47,478 nt of DNA from an uncultured Bacteroidales bacterium (GTDB taxonomy: Bacteria > Bacteroidota > Bacteroidia > Bacteroidales > Bacteroidaceae), in assembly GCA_902779315.1 (NCBI GenBank), contig CACZBC010000015.1, positions 1 through 47,478 on the forward strand, given 5' to 3'. Shown here one piece after another: positions 7,077-15,904 of the stretch. Numbering within the stretch: position 1 is the stretch's first letter; each line of letters begins with the position of its first letter. The notes under the pieces are model-generated. The model saw only the letters and a program-made list of their open reading frames with translations. It had not been told where the DNA came from and did no database searches. A program made the position numbers and the translations under genes.

Positions 7077-7747
7077 GGAGGAAGCTGATTGCTTCGCTGG
7101 CTTTGGCGCTGGTTTCGATGGGTTGCTTCGCCCAACCGAGCGCGACGGCCAAGCGGATGGCGCAGCAGGGATTGGTCGACATCCTGACTGTCGATAGCAC
7201 AATCCAGGTGAGCCTGATGTACAGCCGGGCAGACAACTTCACAGGCAAAGTGCTCTATACCGACCTTCGCGAAGCTTACCTTCATCCGAAAGCGGCAACC
7301 GCTCTGGCAAAGGCCCAAAAGGCTCTCAGGAAACTCAGGCCTTATCTCAGCCTGAAAATCTATGATGCGACCAGGCCGATGAGTGTCCAGCAGAAGATGT
7401 GGAACACAGTTGCGGGCACGAAACAGCAGAACTATGTGAGCAATCCGCGCAATGGCGGCGGCATGCACAACTATGGTCTGGCGGTCGACATCACACTTTG
7501 CGAGGCCGTTACGGGCGACACTCTCGATATGGGAACAAAGGTGGATTTCCTGGGTTCGTACGCTCATATCGACAACGAGGCAGGTCTCGTCAGCCAACAC
7601 ATCATCACGCCTAAGGCAAAGGAAAACAGAGAGTTACTGCGGAAAGTGATGACTGAGGCCGGATTCAAACCTTTGAGGACAGAGTGGTGGCATTTCAACC
7701 TCGTTTCCAGAGCTGAAGCTAAGGCACACTATAAAGCAGTCAAGTAG
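7061..7747 (+). CDS. VanX-like D-alanyl-D-alanine dipeptidase (M15D), exported
   Basis: A zinc D,D-dipeptidase of family M15. Visible residues are the substrate-binding Arg105 (DATRPMS), zinc ligands His136 and Asp143 (GMHNYGLAVD), and the catalytic Glu208 with zinc ligand His211 (EWWHFNL). Length (228) fits the family. Residues 8-24 form a signal sequence (cleavage near FAQ), so it acts in the periplasm. That suggests peptide or peptidoglycan salvage rather than vancomycin resistance, since no vanHA-like partner genes are present. It overlaps GH16 by 4 nt and ends at the edge of a 22-bp repeat array. The upstream GH16 and sulfatase genes make an operon likely. Confidence 0.88.
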   Translation: MKSEEWRKLIASLALALVSMGCFAQPSATAKRMAQQGLVDILTVDSTIQVSLMYSRADNFTGKVLYTDLREAYLHPKAATALAKAQKALRKLRPYLSLKIYDATRPMSVQQKMWNTVAGTKQQNYVSNPRNGGGMHNYGLAVDITLCEAVTGDTLDMGTKVDFLGSYAHIDNEAGLVSQHIITPKAKENRELLRKVMTEAGFKPLRTEWWHFNLVSRAEAKAHYKAVK

Positions 7748-7852
7748 AAAACGCGGCACTATACGATTGCAATCGTCACACTAGTAAAACGCAATCGTCA
7801 CACTAGTAAATCGCAAACGTCACGTTAGTCGTTTGCAATCGTCAAACGCGAC
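7748..7852 (+). repeat. 22-bp tandem repeat array 2
   Basis: Units start at 7765, 7787, 7809 and 7831, with a partial one from 7748. All are in exact 22-bp phase (core GCAATCGTCACACTAGT). The array fills the whole gap between two convergent genes: it begins at the base after the dipeptidase stop and reaches the EnvC-like gene's stop codon at 7856-7854. Confidence 0.9.
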
Positions 7853-7853
7853 A

Positions 7854-9176
7854 TTATCTTCCTATCCAAGCTTCGGGATTGAGTTTGGCTGTTTCCTTGC
7901 GCAATTGGAAATGCAGAGTGCAGTTTCCGCTGCCATCGTCGGCAACCGTTCCCAAGATGTCTTTCGCACGAACCTTCTGCCCTTTCTTGACGATAGTGCT
8001 GGAAAGGTTGCAATAGACGGAGATATAGCTGCCGTGACGGACAAGGACATTTCGGGTGCCGCCAAACTGGAAGACGCTCGTCACAACACCATCGAAGACG
8101 GCTCGAGCACGGGCTCCGGGCCTGCCCACATAGTTCGTTCCCTTATTGTCGAGCTGGACATTCTTCATGCCTGGCACGTTATAAAGTCCAAAACGGCTGC
8201 CCAACATATATTGGCCGGTAATGGGAACGGGCAAACGTCCCTTGTTCTGTTCGAAAGTTCCATTGAGTTGGCGGTCTTCCGCTGTGAGCCAATTCCCTGA
8301 TTTTGCCGGGGTTGAGGGCTTCGTGGTCTGTTTCGGAGCAGGAGTCTTCGGAGCAGCTTTGCCAGCCTTTTCCGCTTCCTTCTTCTTGCGAGCCGCTTCC
8401 TCGGCAGCCTTCTTGCGGGCCTCTTCCTCCGCCTTTTTGCGGGCCTGCTCTATTTCGTAGGCTATGACCTGCTCAATCTTCTTGTCGAGAGCCGCCAGTT
8501 GTTTCTGCTGTTCCGCCACTTTTCCCTGCAGTCCGCTCTCCTTCTTCTTCAGTCCCGCAACCTTCTGTCGCTCCTGAACTTGCTGGGCATTCAGGTCCTT
8601 GCGCTGCAACATGACTTCGTGCAGGACGCCATTCTTCTGGCTTTTGGCGGAAAGAAGAAGATTCTGCGCATCCAGGAGCTCTGCCTGTTTCTGAAGAATC
8701 TGCTCGCCTATGTTCTGCTGATAACGGGCATACTCGCGGGCAAAACGCGCCCTTCTGTACATCTGGCTGATGGTCTTCGCCGAAAGGACAAACACGATGG
8801 GGTCGTTGCTCTCGCGCTGAGTACGGGCATATCGGACGGCAGCCTTGAGGTGCTGACGGCGGCGGCGAACCTCTCCGTCGAGTTCCGTTATGTTCTTTTG
8901 CAAGCGAATGATGTCGGATTCGAGGTCGTCGAGCTCCTTTTCGAGCTGATGGATGCGAGTGAGTCGATTGCTCATCTGCACTCCCAGGAATTCCACATTC
9001 TGCTGTCCTGTCTTGACTTGTTTCCTCGTATTGTCAAGCTGCGTCTTGGATTTCTGCAGTTCGGTCTTCAGTCTCGACTGCTGCTGCTTCAAATCCTTCA
9101 CCTTCTTGCTGTTCTGAGCGGCAAGAGGCAAAGCCAGGATAAGACTGAAAAACAGGACAAAGAGCTTCTTCATCAT
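7854..9176 (-). CDS. EnvC-like murein hydrolase activator (coiled coil plus degenerate LytM/M23)
   Basis: About 440 residues: signal peptide (MMKKLF... LPLAAQ), a long coiled coil of roughly 220 residues, a Lys/Ala/Glu-rich then Pro/Lys-rich linker, and a C-terminal LytM domain. The zinc sites of active M23 enzymes are lost. The usual HxxxD position reads NKGTN and the final HxH reads TLH. This fits a regulator of amidases at the septum, as in EnvC, rather than a peptidase. I start at the ATGATG at 9176-9171, because a longer reading frame would begin inside the upstream gene and push the signal peptide inward. It is last in the glsA-to-envC operon, 14 nt after DUF4292, and its stop abuts a 22-bp repeat array. 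Confidence 0.87.
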   Translation of the reverse strand: MMKKLFVLFFSLILALPLAAQNSKKVKDLKQQQSRLKTELQKSKTQLDNTRKQVKTGQQNVEFLGVQMSNRLTRIHQLEKELDDLESDIIRLQKNITELDGEVRRRRQHLKAAVRYARTQRESNDPIVFVLSAKTISQMYRRARFAREYARYQQNIGEQILQKQAELLDAQNLLLSAKSQKNGVLHEVMLQRKDLNAQQVQERQKVAGLKKKESGLQGKVAEQQKQLAALDKKIEQVIAYEIEQARKKAEEEARKKAAEEAARKKKEAEKAGKAAPKTPAPKQTTKPSTPAKSGNWLTAEDRQLNGTFEQNKGRLPVPITGQYMLGSRFGLYNVPGMKNVQLDNKGTNYVGRPGARARAVFDGVVTSVFQFGGTRNVLVRHGSYISVYCNLSSTIVKKGQKVRAKDILGTVADDGSGNCTLHFQLRKETAKLNPEAWIGR

Positions 9177-9190
9177 ACTTGCGAAGGGGT

Positions 9191-9874
9191 TTATAACGTC
9201 AAATTCATAATGCGTGTCCAAAGCTCATCGACAGACACCTTCGAGTAGCGCGACGAGATTTGTGTCCGCTTCTCCCAATTCGAATCGGTATTGAGATTAG
9301 AGAGCGAGAGGTTTGCCTTAATGGTCTTGTTTCGGGCGGGAATCGTGATGAGATGCTTCGTGGGAAGGCTTCTGCCCCCGACAGTCACGAAGTTCGAGCG
9401 TTCCCAACCCGAGTAGTTGGAGGTTTGCTCGTTCCAGAAGTAGGATTGAATCGTATAGAAATCGACATCGGCATCCCTCAGGAATGACACATCATTGTAT
9501 GACGCTTTGACGTATTGCCTTCCCATCTTGTCGACGAGCAAGAAGTAGTCTGGCGTCATCTCGATGCGTGCCACCTCGAGTACGCCGAAAGTGACGAGGG
9601 AGAGCTGAATGACATCATTCCTCTTCATACGCAACATTCCGCCGACAGAAGTGCTTTTCCCATTCGAAGCGAGTTCCAGACGGACTTTTGCCGTAACGCA
9701 CGTCTCCTCCTGTTGCTTGGCATCGGCGGGTTGTTTGTTGCCTTGAGAGGGAGGTACGCCTATTGTCGTATTGTCTGACACAGTTGTCGTGGTGGAAACA
9801 ACCTCTTTCTTGCTTCTGCAAGACGCAAGCAGAATGCAGAGCATCAGCACGGAGAATCGTATGATTATTTTCAT
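9191..9874 (-). CDS. DUF4292 lipoprotein
   Basis: A 227-residue lipoprotein; the signal peptide ends in a lipobox LLASC with the acylated Cys at residue 19. The mature part carries a Ser/Thr-rich linker, then beta-strand-rich sequence of the kind annotated as DUF4292. That family is related in fold to LolA/LolB-like lipid-binding domains and is conserved in Bacteroidetes next to a TPR protein and an EnvC-like protein, as here. Probably attached to the outer membrane with a role in envelope assembly; the function is inferred. Gaps are 9 nt to the TPR gene and 14 nt to the EnvC-like gene. Confidence 0.8.
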   Translation of the reverse strand: MKIIIRFSVLMLCILLASCRSKKEVVSTTTTVSDNTTIGVPPSQGNKQPADAKQQEETCVTAKVRLELASNGKSTSVGGMLRMKRNDVIQLSLVTFGVLEVARIEMTPDYFLLVDKMGRQYVKASYNDVSFLRDADVDFYTIQSYFWNEQTSNYSGWERSNFVTVGGRSLPTKHLITIPARNKTIKANLSLSNLNTDSNWEKRTQISSRYSKVSVDELWTRIMNLTL

Positions 9875-9883
9875 AGGGTTGAC

Positions 9884-11599
9884 CTATTTGAAATACTTTT
9901 TTCGTTTAATCTTCTTACGAAGCAATGGTGTGCAGGTGTTGTCGTCCTTTTGTTTGGCAAGTTTCCAGAGCCGCAAAGCCGTTTCCTGTTCGCCGCAATT
10001 GGCATAGACATCTCCCGCATGCTCGATAAGATTGCCCAAAAGCCGCTCGTTGGAAAGCAGCTCCTCGTCAGTCAGTTTCGGATCGACAACCTTGTCCATA
10101 TACGTCCTTGCATGGGCATAATCGCCTTTCATGAAAAGAATCCAGGCATACGTGTCGAGGTAAGTGATGTTTTCCGGTTCCTGACGAATGGTGCGATAAC
10201 TCATCTCTTCAGCACGATCAAGCTGCTCGCCTTTCAAACTAAGGTAGTAGGCATAGTTGTTGAGGCACATGATATTGTCCTCCATATAGACGAGCGCCGA
10301 GTCGTAAGCCGCAAAGGCCTCCGTCTCTTTCCCTTGTTGGTAGTAAATGTCGCCAAGCACTCCGAACACATTCGACACCAGGCGCTCCGACACGAACTCA
10401 GTCCTGACGCGAAGTCCCTGCTGCAAAACGTCTGCAGCATCCGTGAGTTTCTTCTGCTCGGCAAGCGCCATACCCAGGTAATAGGCATAGGCTATCTCCT
10501 CGGGATGATAGTTAAGACCTCGCCGGCTGATGTCCTCAACACCCTTTTCATCGTTCTGTTCCGCATAGTATTGCAGCAGCTCGCGAAGGGCTGTTTCATT
10601 GCCCGGCTCCACTTCGAGCACTTGTCGCATCGTCTGGCAAAGAGCCTCTTGGGGTTGTTTGCTGTAAACCTGATAAGCCGCTTTCATGATAAGAACCTGG
10701 GCATCTTGTTGCGGACGGGCAAGCAAAGTGTCAAAAGCGGCAACAAGTCGAGGCGCATATGTCGAGTCGCGCTGTACATCGGAAATATACGACTGCAACA
10801 TGATTGTACGAAGTTGCGTAGGAGAATCGGGACAGAACAACAATGAGTCGCGCACCTTATTGTAGCGTTCGTCTTGTCCACTATCGCGATAATAGTCCAA
10901 CATGGCAAGCTGAAGACCGGTGTTGGCCGGTTCCTGCCGTCGCACCTCATCGTAGATTTCAAGGGCCTTGACTGTGTCGCCTGCCTGCATGTACTGGTTG
11001 CCCACAATGACACGCAAGTTCATGTCGTGAGGAGACTCTTCGCAAAGAGCCTGCAACTGCACGAAAGCCGAGTCTAACTGCCCTTTTTCTTTGTACAGCC
11101 TGAACTTCTCTACGGTCACCTGAGGACTGACGCCTTCGAGCAACTCAATGCGATTGAGGGCTCCGATAGCTTTGTCGCTATCACCCACAGTACTGTAAAG
11201 TGACGCCAACTGCGAAAGGATATCGCTGCGTCGCGACTGCAAAGACGCCATCTTCTCCAGCACAGGAATGGCTGATTCCGCATCACGCTTGTTGAGATAG
11301 AGTGCTGCGAGCGTCTCCAAATAGTAGGGATTGTTTGTATCCCTCTCGCATGCATGCCTTATGTAAGACGTTCCGATGCTGTCCGAACGCATATAAAGGT
11401 ACAACAAACCTATGTTATAGAGCGCCTCTGGAGCTTCCGGATTGATGTCAAGACAATGCCGATAGAGGTCCAACGCCGACGAATAGTCTTCTGCAAGGCG
11501 GCATTTCTCCGCTTCCAAATAGTAATAGTCGAAGTTGGCCTGCGCTTTAACTCCAAGCGTGCCGAACAGAAGGACAAGTATGAAAGAGAGGTGTCTCAC
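9884..11599 (-). CDS. exported tetratricopeptide-repeat protein
   Basis: A 571-residue protein with a short signal peptide (MRHLSFILVLLFGTLGVKAQ) and successive TPR helices throughout, for example ALYNIGLLY, LYLNKRDAESAI and AYYLSLKGEQLDRAEEM. TPR arrays hold partners together, here in the periplasm or at the outer membrane. It lies between dut and DUF4292 with 9-nt gaps on both sides, an order common in Bacteroidetes. No catalytic domain is seen. Confidence 0.85.
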   Translation of the reverse strand: MRHLSFILVLLFGTLGVKAQANFDYYYLEAEKCRLAEDYSSALDLYRHCLDINPEAPEALYNIGLLYLYMRSDSIGTSYIRHACERDTNNPYYLETLAALYLNKRDAESAIPVLEKMASLQSRRSDILSQLASLYSTVGDSDKAIGALNRIELLEGVSPQVTVEKFRLYKEKGQLDSAFVQLQALCEESPHDMNLRVIVGNQYMQAGDTVKALEIYDEVRRQEPANTGLQLAMLDYYRDSGQDERYNKVRDSLLFCPDSPTQLRTIMLQSYISDVQRDSTYAPRLVAAFDTLLARPQQDAQVLIMKAAYQVYSKQPQEALCQTMRQVLEVEPGNETALRELLQYYAEQNDEKGVEDISRRGLNYHPEEIAYAYYLGMALAEQKKLTDAADVLQQGLRVRTEFVSERLVSNVFGVLGDIYYQQGKETEAFAAYDSALVYMEDNIMCLNNYAYYLSLKGEQLDRAEEMSYRTIRQEPENITYLDTYAWILFMKGDYAHARTYMDKVVDPKLTDEELLSNERLLGNLIEHAGDVYANCGEQETALRLWKLAKQKDDNTCTPLLRKKIKRKKYFK

Positions 11600-11608
11600 T
11601 GGATTTTC

Positions 11609-12043
11609 CTACTTTGTTCCGCTATGTCCGAAGCCTCCAGCACCACGTTCCGTCTCGGAAAGAACCTCCACTTCCTGCCATTCTGCCTGTTCGTGACGTG
11701 CTATAACCATTTGCGCGATACGTTCTCCATCGGCAATAACAAAAGGTTCATCCGACAGATTAACAAGAATGACACACACCTCGCCACGATAATCTGCATC
11801 GATTGTGCCAGGAGTGTTGAGCACAGTAATGCCGTGCTTGATGGCCAAACCGCTTCGAGGACGAACCTGTGCCTCGTAACCTGGAGGCAAAGCCATAAAG
11901 ATACCTGTAGGCACAAGACGGCGTTCCATGGGCCGCAGCTCGATAGGAGCTTCAATATTGGCACGGAGATCAACTCCTGCAGACTGTGGCGTTGCATACT
12001 GAGGCAACGGATGATGACTACGATTGATTATTTGGACTTTCAT
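11609..12043 (-). CDS. dut: deoxyuridine 5'-triphosphate nucleotidohydrolase
   Basis: A trimeric dUTPase of 144 residues (normal length). It converts dUTP to dUMP and pyrophosphate, keeping uracil out of DNA and feeding dTMP synthesis. All five motifs are visible: [32 protein letters not shown] and the C-terminal glycine-rich [10 protein letters not shown]. It is co-transcribed after a dGTPase, so two nucleotide-pool enzymes are neighbours. It is followed after 9 nt by the TPR protein. Confidence 0.97.
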   Translation of the reverse strand: MKVQIINRSHHPLPQYATPQSAGVDLRANIEAPIELRPMERRLVPTGIFMALPPGYEAQVRPRSGLAIKHGITVLNTPGTIDADYRGEVCVILVNLSDEPFVIADGERIAQMVIARHEQAEWQEVEVLSETERGAGGFGHSGTK

Positions 12044-12089
12044 ATCTTTTGGTTTTATCGCGACTTTAATACTGTTATGGCTCTCCTGT

Positions 12090-13460
12090 TTATACGTCGG
12101 GCAGACTCATTCCATTGATCTTCCGGTAAAGATCGATTGCAAAGACATCGGTCATTCCCGAGATATAATCCAACACAGCCATGATTCTTTCATATAATGT
12201 AGGTGCCAGAATGTCGTATTGTGTGCTGACACGATTGATGAGTAGCTGCGAGAAAGCACGGTCGGAATGTGTTGCCGCCTGTACCATCAAGTCGGTAAGC
12301 GTAGTGATTACCTTGTAGCCGGCAATCTCTATGTCTACCACATCCTTGCAATGATAAATCTTCTTGTAGGCGATTCGCTCGCATTGTTCGTATGCTTTAC
12401 GCGGAAGTTCCTCCATATGCTCTATGAGAGAACCCTCGAAGGTGCCGCCCAGAATGGCGTTTTCGTTCTCTATGAAGACACGGACACACTGCTGTTCCAA
12501 ACAATTGATGACGCAGGAACGGAGGTAGACGACCTGCTCGTTGACATCATCCACAAGCTGATTCATGCGCTCCTTAATGTGCTTCTGCTGTTCTTTGGAG
12601 AAGTAAGCGAGAAAGAGCCGCTTTGTCTCTTCGGTCGTCAGGAGTTTGAGCTTGTGTGCATCCTCGATGTCCATCACTTCATAACAGATGTCGTCTGCAG
12701 CCTCAACAAGGTAGACGAGAGGATGGCGTGCGTAACAAATCGAACCTTTTGGAGAGGGACGCTTCAAGATGCCGAGTTCCTTGGCGATACGTTCATAGTC
12801 CTCCACTTCACTACGGAAGAAACCGAACTTGCGTTTGTCGCCTGCCAAATCGGACGAGAAGGGATACTTGACGATACTTGCCAACGTGCTGTAAGTCATC
12901 ACGAAACCGCCTTTGCGACGTCCCTTGAAATGGTGCGTAAGCAAACGAAACGCGTTGGCATTGCCCTCGAAGTGTATGATGTCCTCCCACTCTTGCGGCG
13001 AAAGTCCGTCACCTGTCTCAGGACATATGTAATCCTTCAGGAACTGTCCGTTCCCTTCACTAAAGTAAGTTCCTATCGCTTTCTCGCCGCTATGGCCGAA
13101 AGGAGGGTTTCCCAAGTCGTGAGCGAGGCAGGCTGCAGAGACGATATTGCCTAGTTCGGTAAAGTGTGTGCTGTAGAGTTCGGGGTGTTTTTGCAGGATA
13201 AGGCGACTGATGTCGTTGCCCAGACTTCGTCCCACACTACTCACCTCGAGGCTATGAGTGAGGCGGTTATGCACGAATATGCTGCCTGGCAGAGGGAAAA
13301 CCTGCGTTTTGTTTTGCAGCCGTCGGAAGGGAGCAGAGAAGATCAGACGGTCATAATCGCGCTGAAACTCTGTACGGTCGTCGCTTCTCTTTTGCATATC
13401 CTCTTGTCCGAGGCGTTTGCTCGAAAGCAACTTTTCCCATTTCATCATCTCTTCCATCAT
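12090..13460 (-). CDS. dgt: deoxyguanosinetriphosphate triphosphohydrolase (HD domain)
   Basis: A 456-residue HD-superfamily dNTP triphosphohydrolase that splits dGTP into deoxyguanosine and triphosphate. Typical pieces are the N-terminal [19 protein letters not shown], the HD motif HRLTHSLEV with [16 protein letters not shown], and the later [15 protein letters not shown]. Length fits the family. The start at 13460 lies 11 nt after glsB. Placement beside dut suggests shared control of nucleotide pools within an envelope-lipid operon. Confidence 0.93.
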   Translation of the reverse strand: MMEEMMKWEKLLSSKRLGQEDMQKRSDDRTEFQRDYDRLIFSAPFRRLQNKTQVFPLPGSIFVHNRLTHSLEVSSVGRSLGNDISRLILQKHPELYSTHFTELGNIVSAACLAHDLGNPPFGHSGEKAIGTYFSEGNGQFLKDYICPETGDGLSPQEWEDIIHFEGNANAFRLLTHHFKGRRKGGFVMTYSTLASIVKYPFSSDLAGDKRKFGFFRSEVEDYERIAKELGILKRPSPKGSICYARHPLVYLVEAADDICYEVMDIEDAHKLKLLTTEETKRLFLAYFSKEQQKHIKERMNQLVDDVNEQVVYLRSCVINCLEQQCVRVFIENENAILGGTFEGSLIEHMEELPRKAYEQCERIAYKKIYHCKDVVDIEIAGYKVITTLTDLMVQAATHSDRAFSQLLINRVSTQYDILAPTLYERIMAVLDYISGMTDVFAIDLYRKINGMSLPDV

Positions 13461-13471
13461 GGTGAGTGCCT

Positions 13472-14482
13472 CTACTTGTCTGCAGGTTTATAGAAGATAC
13501 GATTGGCACCACTCGTTATTTTCACCAGTTCGGGATGCTCTGCGGCGAAGGTGTCGATGTGACGCATGCGTTTCTCCTGAAGGATTTCATCTACTGCGAT
13601 GAGTATTCCGGTTTCCTCCACATCGCCGAATCCATCGTTTATGGCGGTGCCGAAGAGTTTCATGGTGGGACTCAGCCCCATGTACGCGTTCACGAGAGGC
13701 GGTATGTTGTAACCCAAAGCACGCACTTCGTGATTGAGGATACGATAGTCCGCCTTGAAGTCATCCTCGGTGAAGAGTGTCTTGAACTGTTCCGGATCGT
13801 GCCAGAACTTGAGGGGCTTCATGGGATATATCAGGTTGTCGGGGTCGGGGAAGTGCTTGTTGAGGAAGTAGAGAATCATGTCTCGCGCCATTCGATCGTA
13901 GCTTGGATACATGGTGAACTTGCCGAAGAGGTATCGTATGGTTGGCTCTATGACGACAATTGCGCCGAGTCCGTCCCAAAGATTATCAAGTGCGAAGATG
14001 CCTTTCCTGCCTCGAAGTGTGCTTTGGTACTCGACTGTGACGAAGCTGCGGCCCAGTTCGATAGTCCAAGGAGCGTAGTCCTTCATGAAACGTTCCGAGA
14101 AGCGGAACATATGACTGGTAGCCAGGATGGGCTGGCCGTCAGGGGCTATCTTCCAGTCTTTGCCGAGAATGTAGCGGTAGCCGCCTACGATCTCCTCCGT
14201 TTCGGGGTCCCATACAAGGATTTGCTTATAGCAGTTGTCGCAGGTGTCGAACTCGTCGAGGTCAAAACTCTTTCCCGTTCCACCTCCTGCAGCCCGGAAT
14301 GCTATTTCGCGAAGACGTCCTATCTCGCGTACGACATGCGGGGCGTCGTGCCAAGTTACGACATAGACTTCGTTGCCGCTCTTGTTTGTCATGCGCAAAC
14401 GTTTGTCCAGCGTGAGCTCCGACTTCAGCACTTCTGCTGGGATTGGGGCTGCTATGGGCTCCATTTTCTTGTTTTCTTCCAT
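13472..14482 (-). CDS. glsB: glycine-lipid N-acyltransferase (GNAT fold)
   Basis: A 336-residue GNAT-like acyltransferase. GNAT features include GGYRYILGKDW and ELGRSFVTVEYQ. Neighbouring Bacteroides homologues (GlsB) join a 3-hydroxy fatty acid to glycine as the first step in glycine and serine-glycine lipid synthesis. The gene is 18 nt downstream of a PlsC-like partner, the same arrangement as the Bacteroides gls pair, and this order is the main support for the symbol. Acts at the inner face of the cytoplasmic membrane. Older annotation would call it a hemolysin or OlsB-like protein. Confidence 0.8.
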   Translation of the reverse strand: MEENKKMEPIAAPIPAEVLKSELTLDKRLRMTNKSGNEVYVVTWHDAPHVVREIGRLREIAFRAAGGGTGKSFDLDEFDTCDNCYKQILVWDPETEEIVGGYRYILGKDWKIAPDGQPILATSHMFRFSERFMKDYAPWTIELGRSFVTVEYQSTLRGRKGIFALDNLWDGLGAIVVIEPTIRYLFGKFTMYPSYDRMARDMILYFLNKHFPDPDNLIYPMKPLKFWHDPEQFKTLFTEDDFKADYRILNHEVRALGYNIPPLVNAYMGLSPTMKLFGTAINDGFGDVEETGILIAVDEILQEKRMRHIDTFAAEHPELVKITSGANRIFYKPADK

Positions 14483-14500
14483 TGACTTCCTTGTATTCCG

Positions 14501-15313
14501 TTAGATTTCATATACTCTGTCTTGTACCCATCTGCCCCATTCGATTGGTGTTTTCGACGAATCGAATGTTTGCCAGGGTATGGGTTTACCGATGCGAACG
14601 ACGTAGTGACTGCCTCGGCTTCGGTACATTTCGTCTGGCAGGAGGGCCATCGCGAAGTTGGGCAGATGCAGCCGTTTGCACCATCGTGCCACGTTGTAGA
14701 AGCGATTGCTGTTCTGTCCTTCGAAGTGGATGGGCACGATGTCGCGCTGGTGTTGCACGCTTTTCGTGACGAATGCCTTGTTCCAGGGCAGGTCGCGAAT
14801 GGTTCCGTCGTCTTGTTTCCTGCTGCAAAGTCCTGCGGGGAACATGATGACGTGGCAATCGCTGGCAAAGGTCTGCTCCACCATGGCTGGGAACGAACGT
14901 GCCTGCTTGCCTATCTTGTTAATGGGAACGCATAGTGGCGCCAGTCCCTCGAGGTTCATGAGGAGGTCGTTCACCAGGTATTTTATCTTGCCGTCGTAGT
15001 GTTCGCCGATGATCCAGCCGAGTGTGACGCCGTCGACTGCCCCAAGGGGATGGTTGCTGACGAAGGTGTATTTTCGTCCGTCATCGGGAAGGTTCTCCTT
15101 CCCTACAACGTCTACTTTGACGCCGACATAGTCGGGAACGCCTCGACAGAAGTCGACTCCCACCCTTCCTTGGCGCAGATAAGCGTTGATGAAGTCTTGG
15201 TGGATGACTCGCGCAAGCAACCTTGTGAGCCACTTTGGGATGTATTTGGCCCGTTTGCCTGCTCGTTCTCTGACGATCTGGTCAATGTCGATTTCCCTGA
15301 TTACCTTGTCCAT
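14501..15313 (-). CDS. glsA: glycine-lipid O-acyltransferase (PlsC-like)
   Basis: A 270-residue 1-acylglycerol-phosphate-acyltransferase fold protein. The acyltransferase motif reads SNHPLGAVDG (His followed by Asp six residues later, the form seen in this subfamily), and a second block is MFPAGLCSRK. In Bacteroides, GlsA adds a second fatty acid to N-acyl-glycine made by GlsB. Its start codon shares one base with the stop of the upstream exported protein (TGATG), so translation is coupled. Assignment rests on motif and pairing with glsB; a general lysophospholipid acyltransferase is the alternative. Confidence 0.78.
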   Translation of the reverse strand: MDKVIREIDIDQIVRERAGKRAKYIPKWLTRLLARVIHQDFINAYLRQGRVGVDFCRGVPDYVGVKVDVVGKENLPDDGRKYTFVSNHPLGAVDGVTLGWIIGEHYDGKIKYLVNDLLMNLEGLAPLCVPINKIGKQARSFPAMVEQTFASDCHVIMFPAGLCSRKQDDGTIRDLPWNKAFVTKSVQHQRDIVPIHFEGQNSNRFYNVARWCKRLHLPNFAMALLPDEMYRSRGSHYVVRIGKPIPWQTFDSSKTPIEWGRWVQDRVYEI

Positions 15314-15678
15314 CAGTTGATAGTTATCGGCCTGTTATTGATGAAGTAACGTCCTCGAGGCAGTCCTCCAAGCCAGTTCTTGCCTTTGTTGAGGCGTGCT
15401 GTGAGATAGAGAACGCCGTTCTGGTTGTAGATGGGCAAGAGCTGATTACGGTCGCTCTGTATCTGCACGACTCTTCCCGTAACGGTTATCTGTACGGGGA
15501 AGGCCGAGGTGCTCATCTTCCTGGAGGCACGCATTTCAGGTGAAGGGGTTGCCACCACCAGCGAATCCGGATTGCGGGAGAGCCTCACTTTGCGTTTCCG
15601 CATAGCTCCCTCGGCTGGCCAACACAAAGCGAGAGCCAGGGCAATCAAACATATTCGGCGTGATGTGATACTTCTCAT
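15313..15678 (-). CDS. small exported protein of unknown function
   Basis: 121 residues with a basic N-terminus and a hydrophobic signal (ICLIALALALCWPAEGA), so it is exported. The C-terminal half (LYLTARLNKGKNWLGGLPRGRYFINNRPITI) resembles the short beta-sandwich ends of small secreted Bacteroidales proteins, but I cannot name a family. It is the first gene of the operon leading through glsA/glsB to the EnvC-like gene and has a good promoter 26 nt upstream. Confidence 0.7.
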   Translation of the reverse strand: MRSITSRRICLIALALALCWPAEGAMRKRKVRLSRNPDSLVVATPSPEMRASRKMSTSAFPVQITVTGRVVQIQSDRNQLLPIYNQNGVLYLTARLNKGKNWLGGLPRGRYFINNRPITIN

Positions 15679-15703
15679 AAAAGCCTTTTCCTCTTACAAG
15701 CGA

Positions 15704-15735
15704 CAAAAGTACAAATTTTCAAGGAAAAGGACAAA
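15704..15735 (-). promoter_or_regulatory. promoter of the glsA-glsB-dgt-dut operon
   Basis: Minus strand: TTTG (15735-15732), 20 nt, TACTTTTG (15711-15704), a full match to the Bacteroidetes consensus. Eight genes follow on the same strand, with no gap over about 50 nt down to 7854. Confidence 0.7.
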
Positions 15736-15776
15736 TAATTGCAAAACATTTTTTCTCAAAATACGCAGGCAAGGAT

Positions 15777-15808
15777 GTTTACAAACTCTACCGGCCATGT
15801 TTGTAAAC
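15777..15808. promoter_or_regulatory. 10-bp perfect inverted repeat
   Basis: GTTTACAAAC (15777-15786) and GTTTGTAAAC (15799-15808) are separated by 12 bp. It lies between the glsA-operon promoter and the 22-bp array, with no T-run on either side. It could be an operator or a hairpin ending the thiL transcript. Confidence 0.45.
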
Positions 15809-15900
15809 GACTACAGTGACGATTGCAATCGTATAGTGTGACGTTTGCGATTTACTAGTGTGACGATTGCAATCGTATAGTGCCACGTTTGAGAACTAGG
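15805..15900 (-). repeat. 22-bp tandem repeat array 3
   Basis: Units start at 15805, 15827, 15849, 15871 and (partial) 15893, in exact 22-bp phase and on the opposite strand from the other arrays. Read on the minus strand, the core is again GCAAWCGTCACACTAGT, with variant ends ACTATAC. The array stops 5 bp from the thiL stop codon and continues in the sense direction from it. Confidence 0.9.
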
Positions 15901-15904
15901 CGTG

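Noticed and set aside
7061-7747. Vancomycin resistance determinant
   Set aside because: A VanX-like enzyme alone, exported and without vanH/vanA-like genes, is more likely a salvage dipeptidase.
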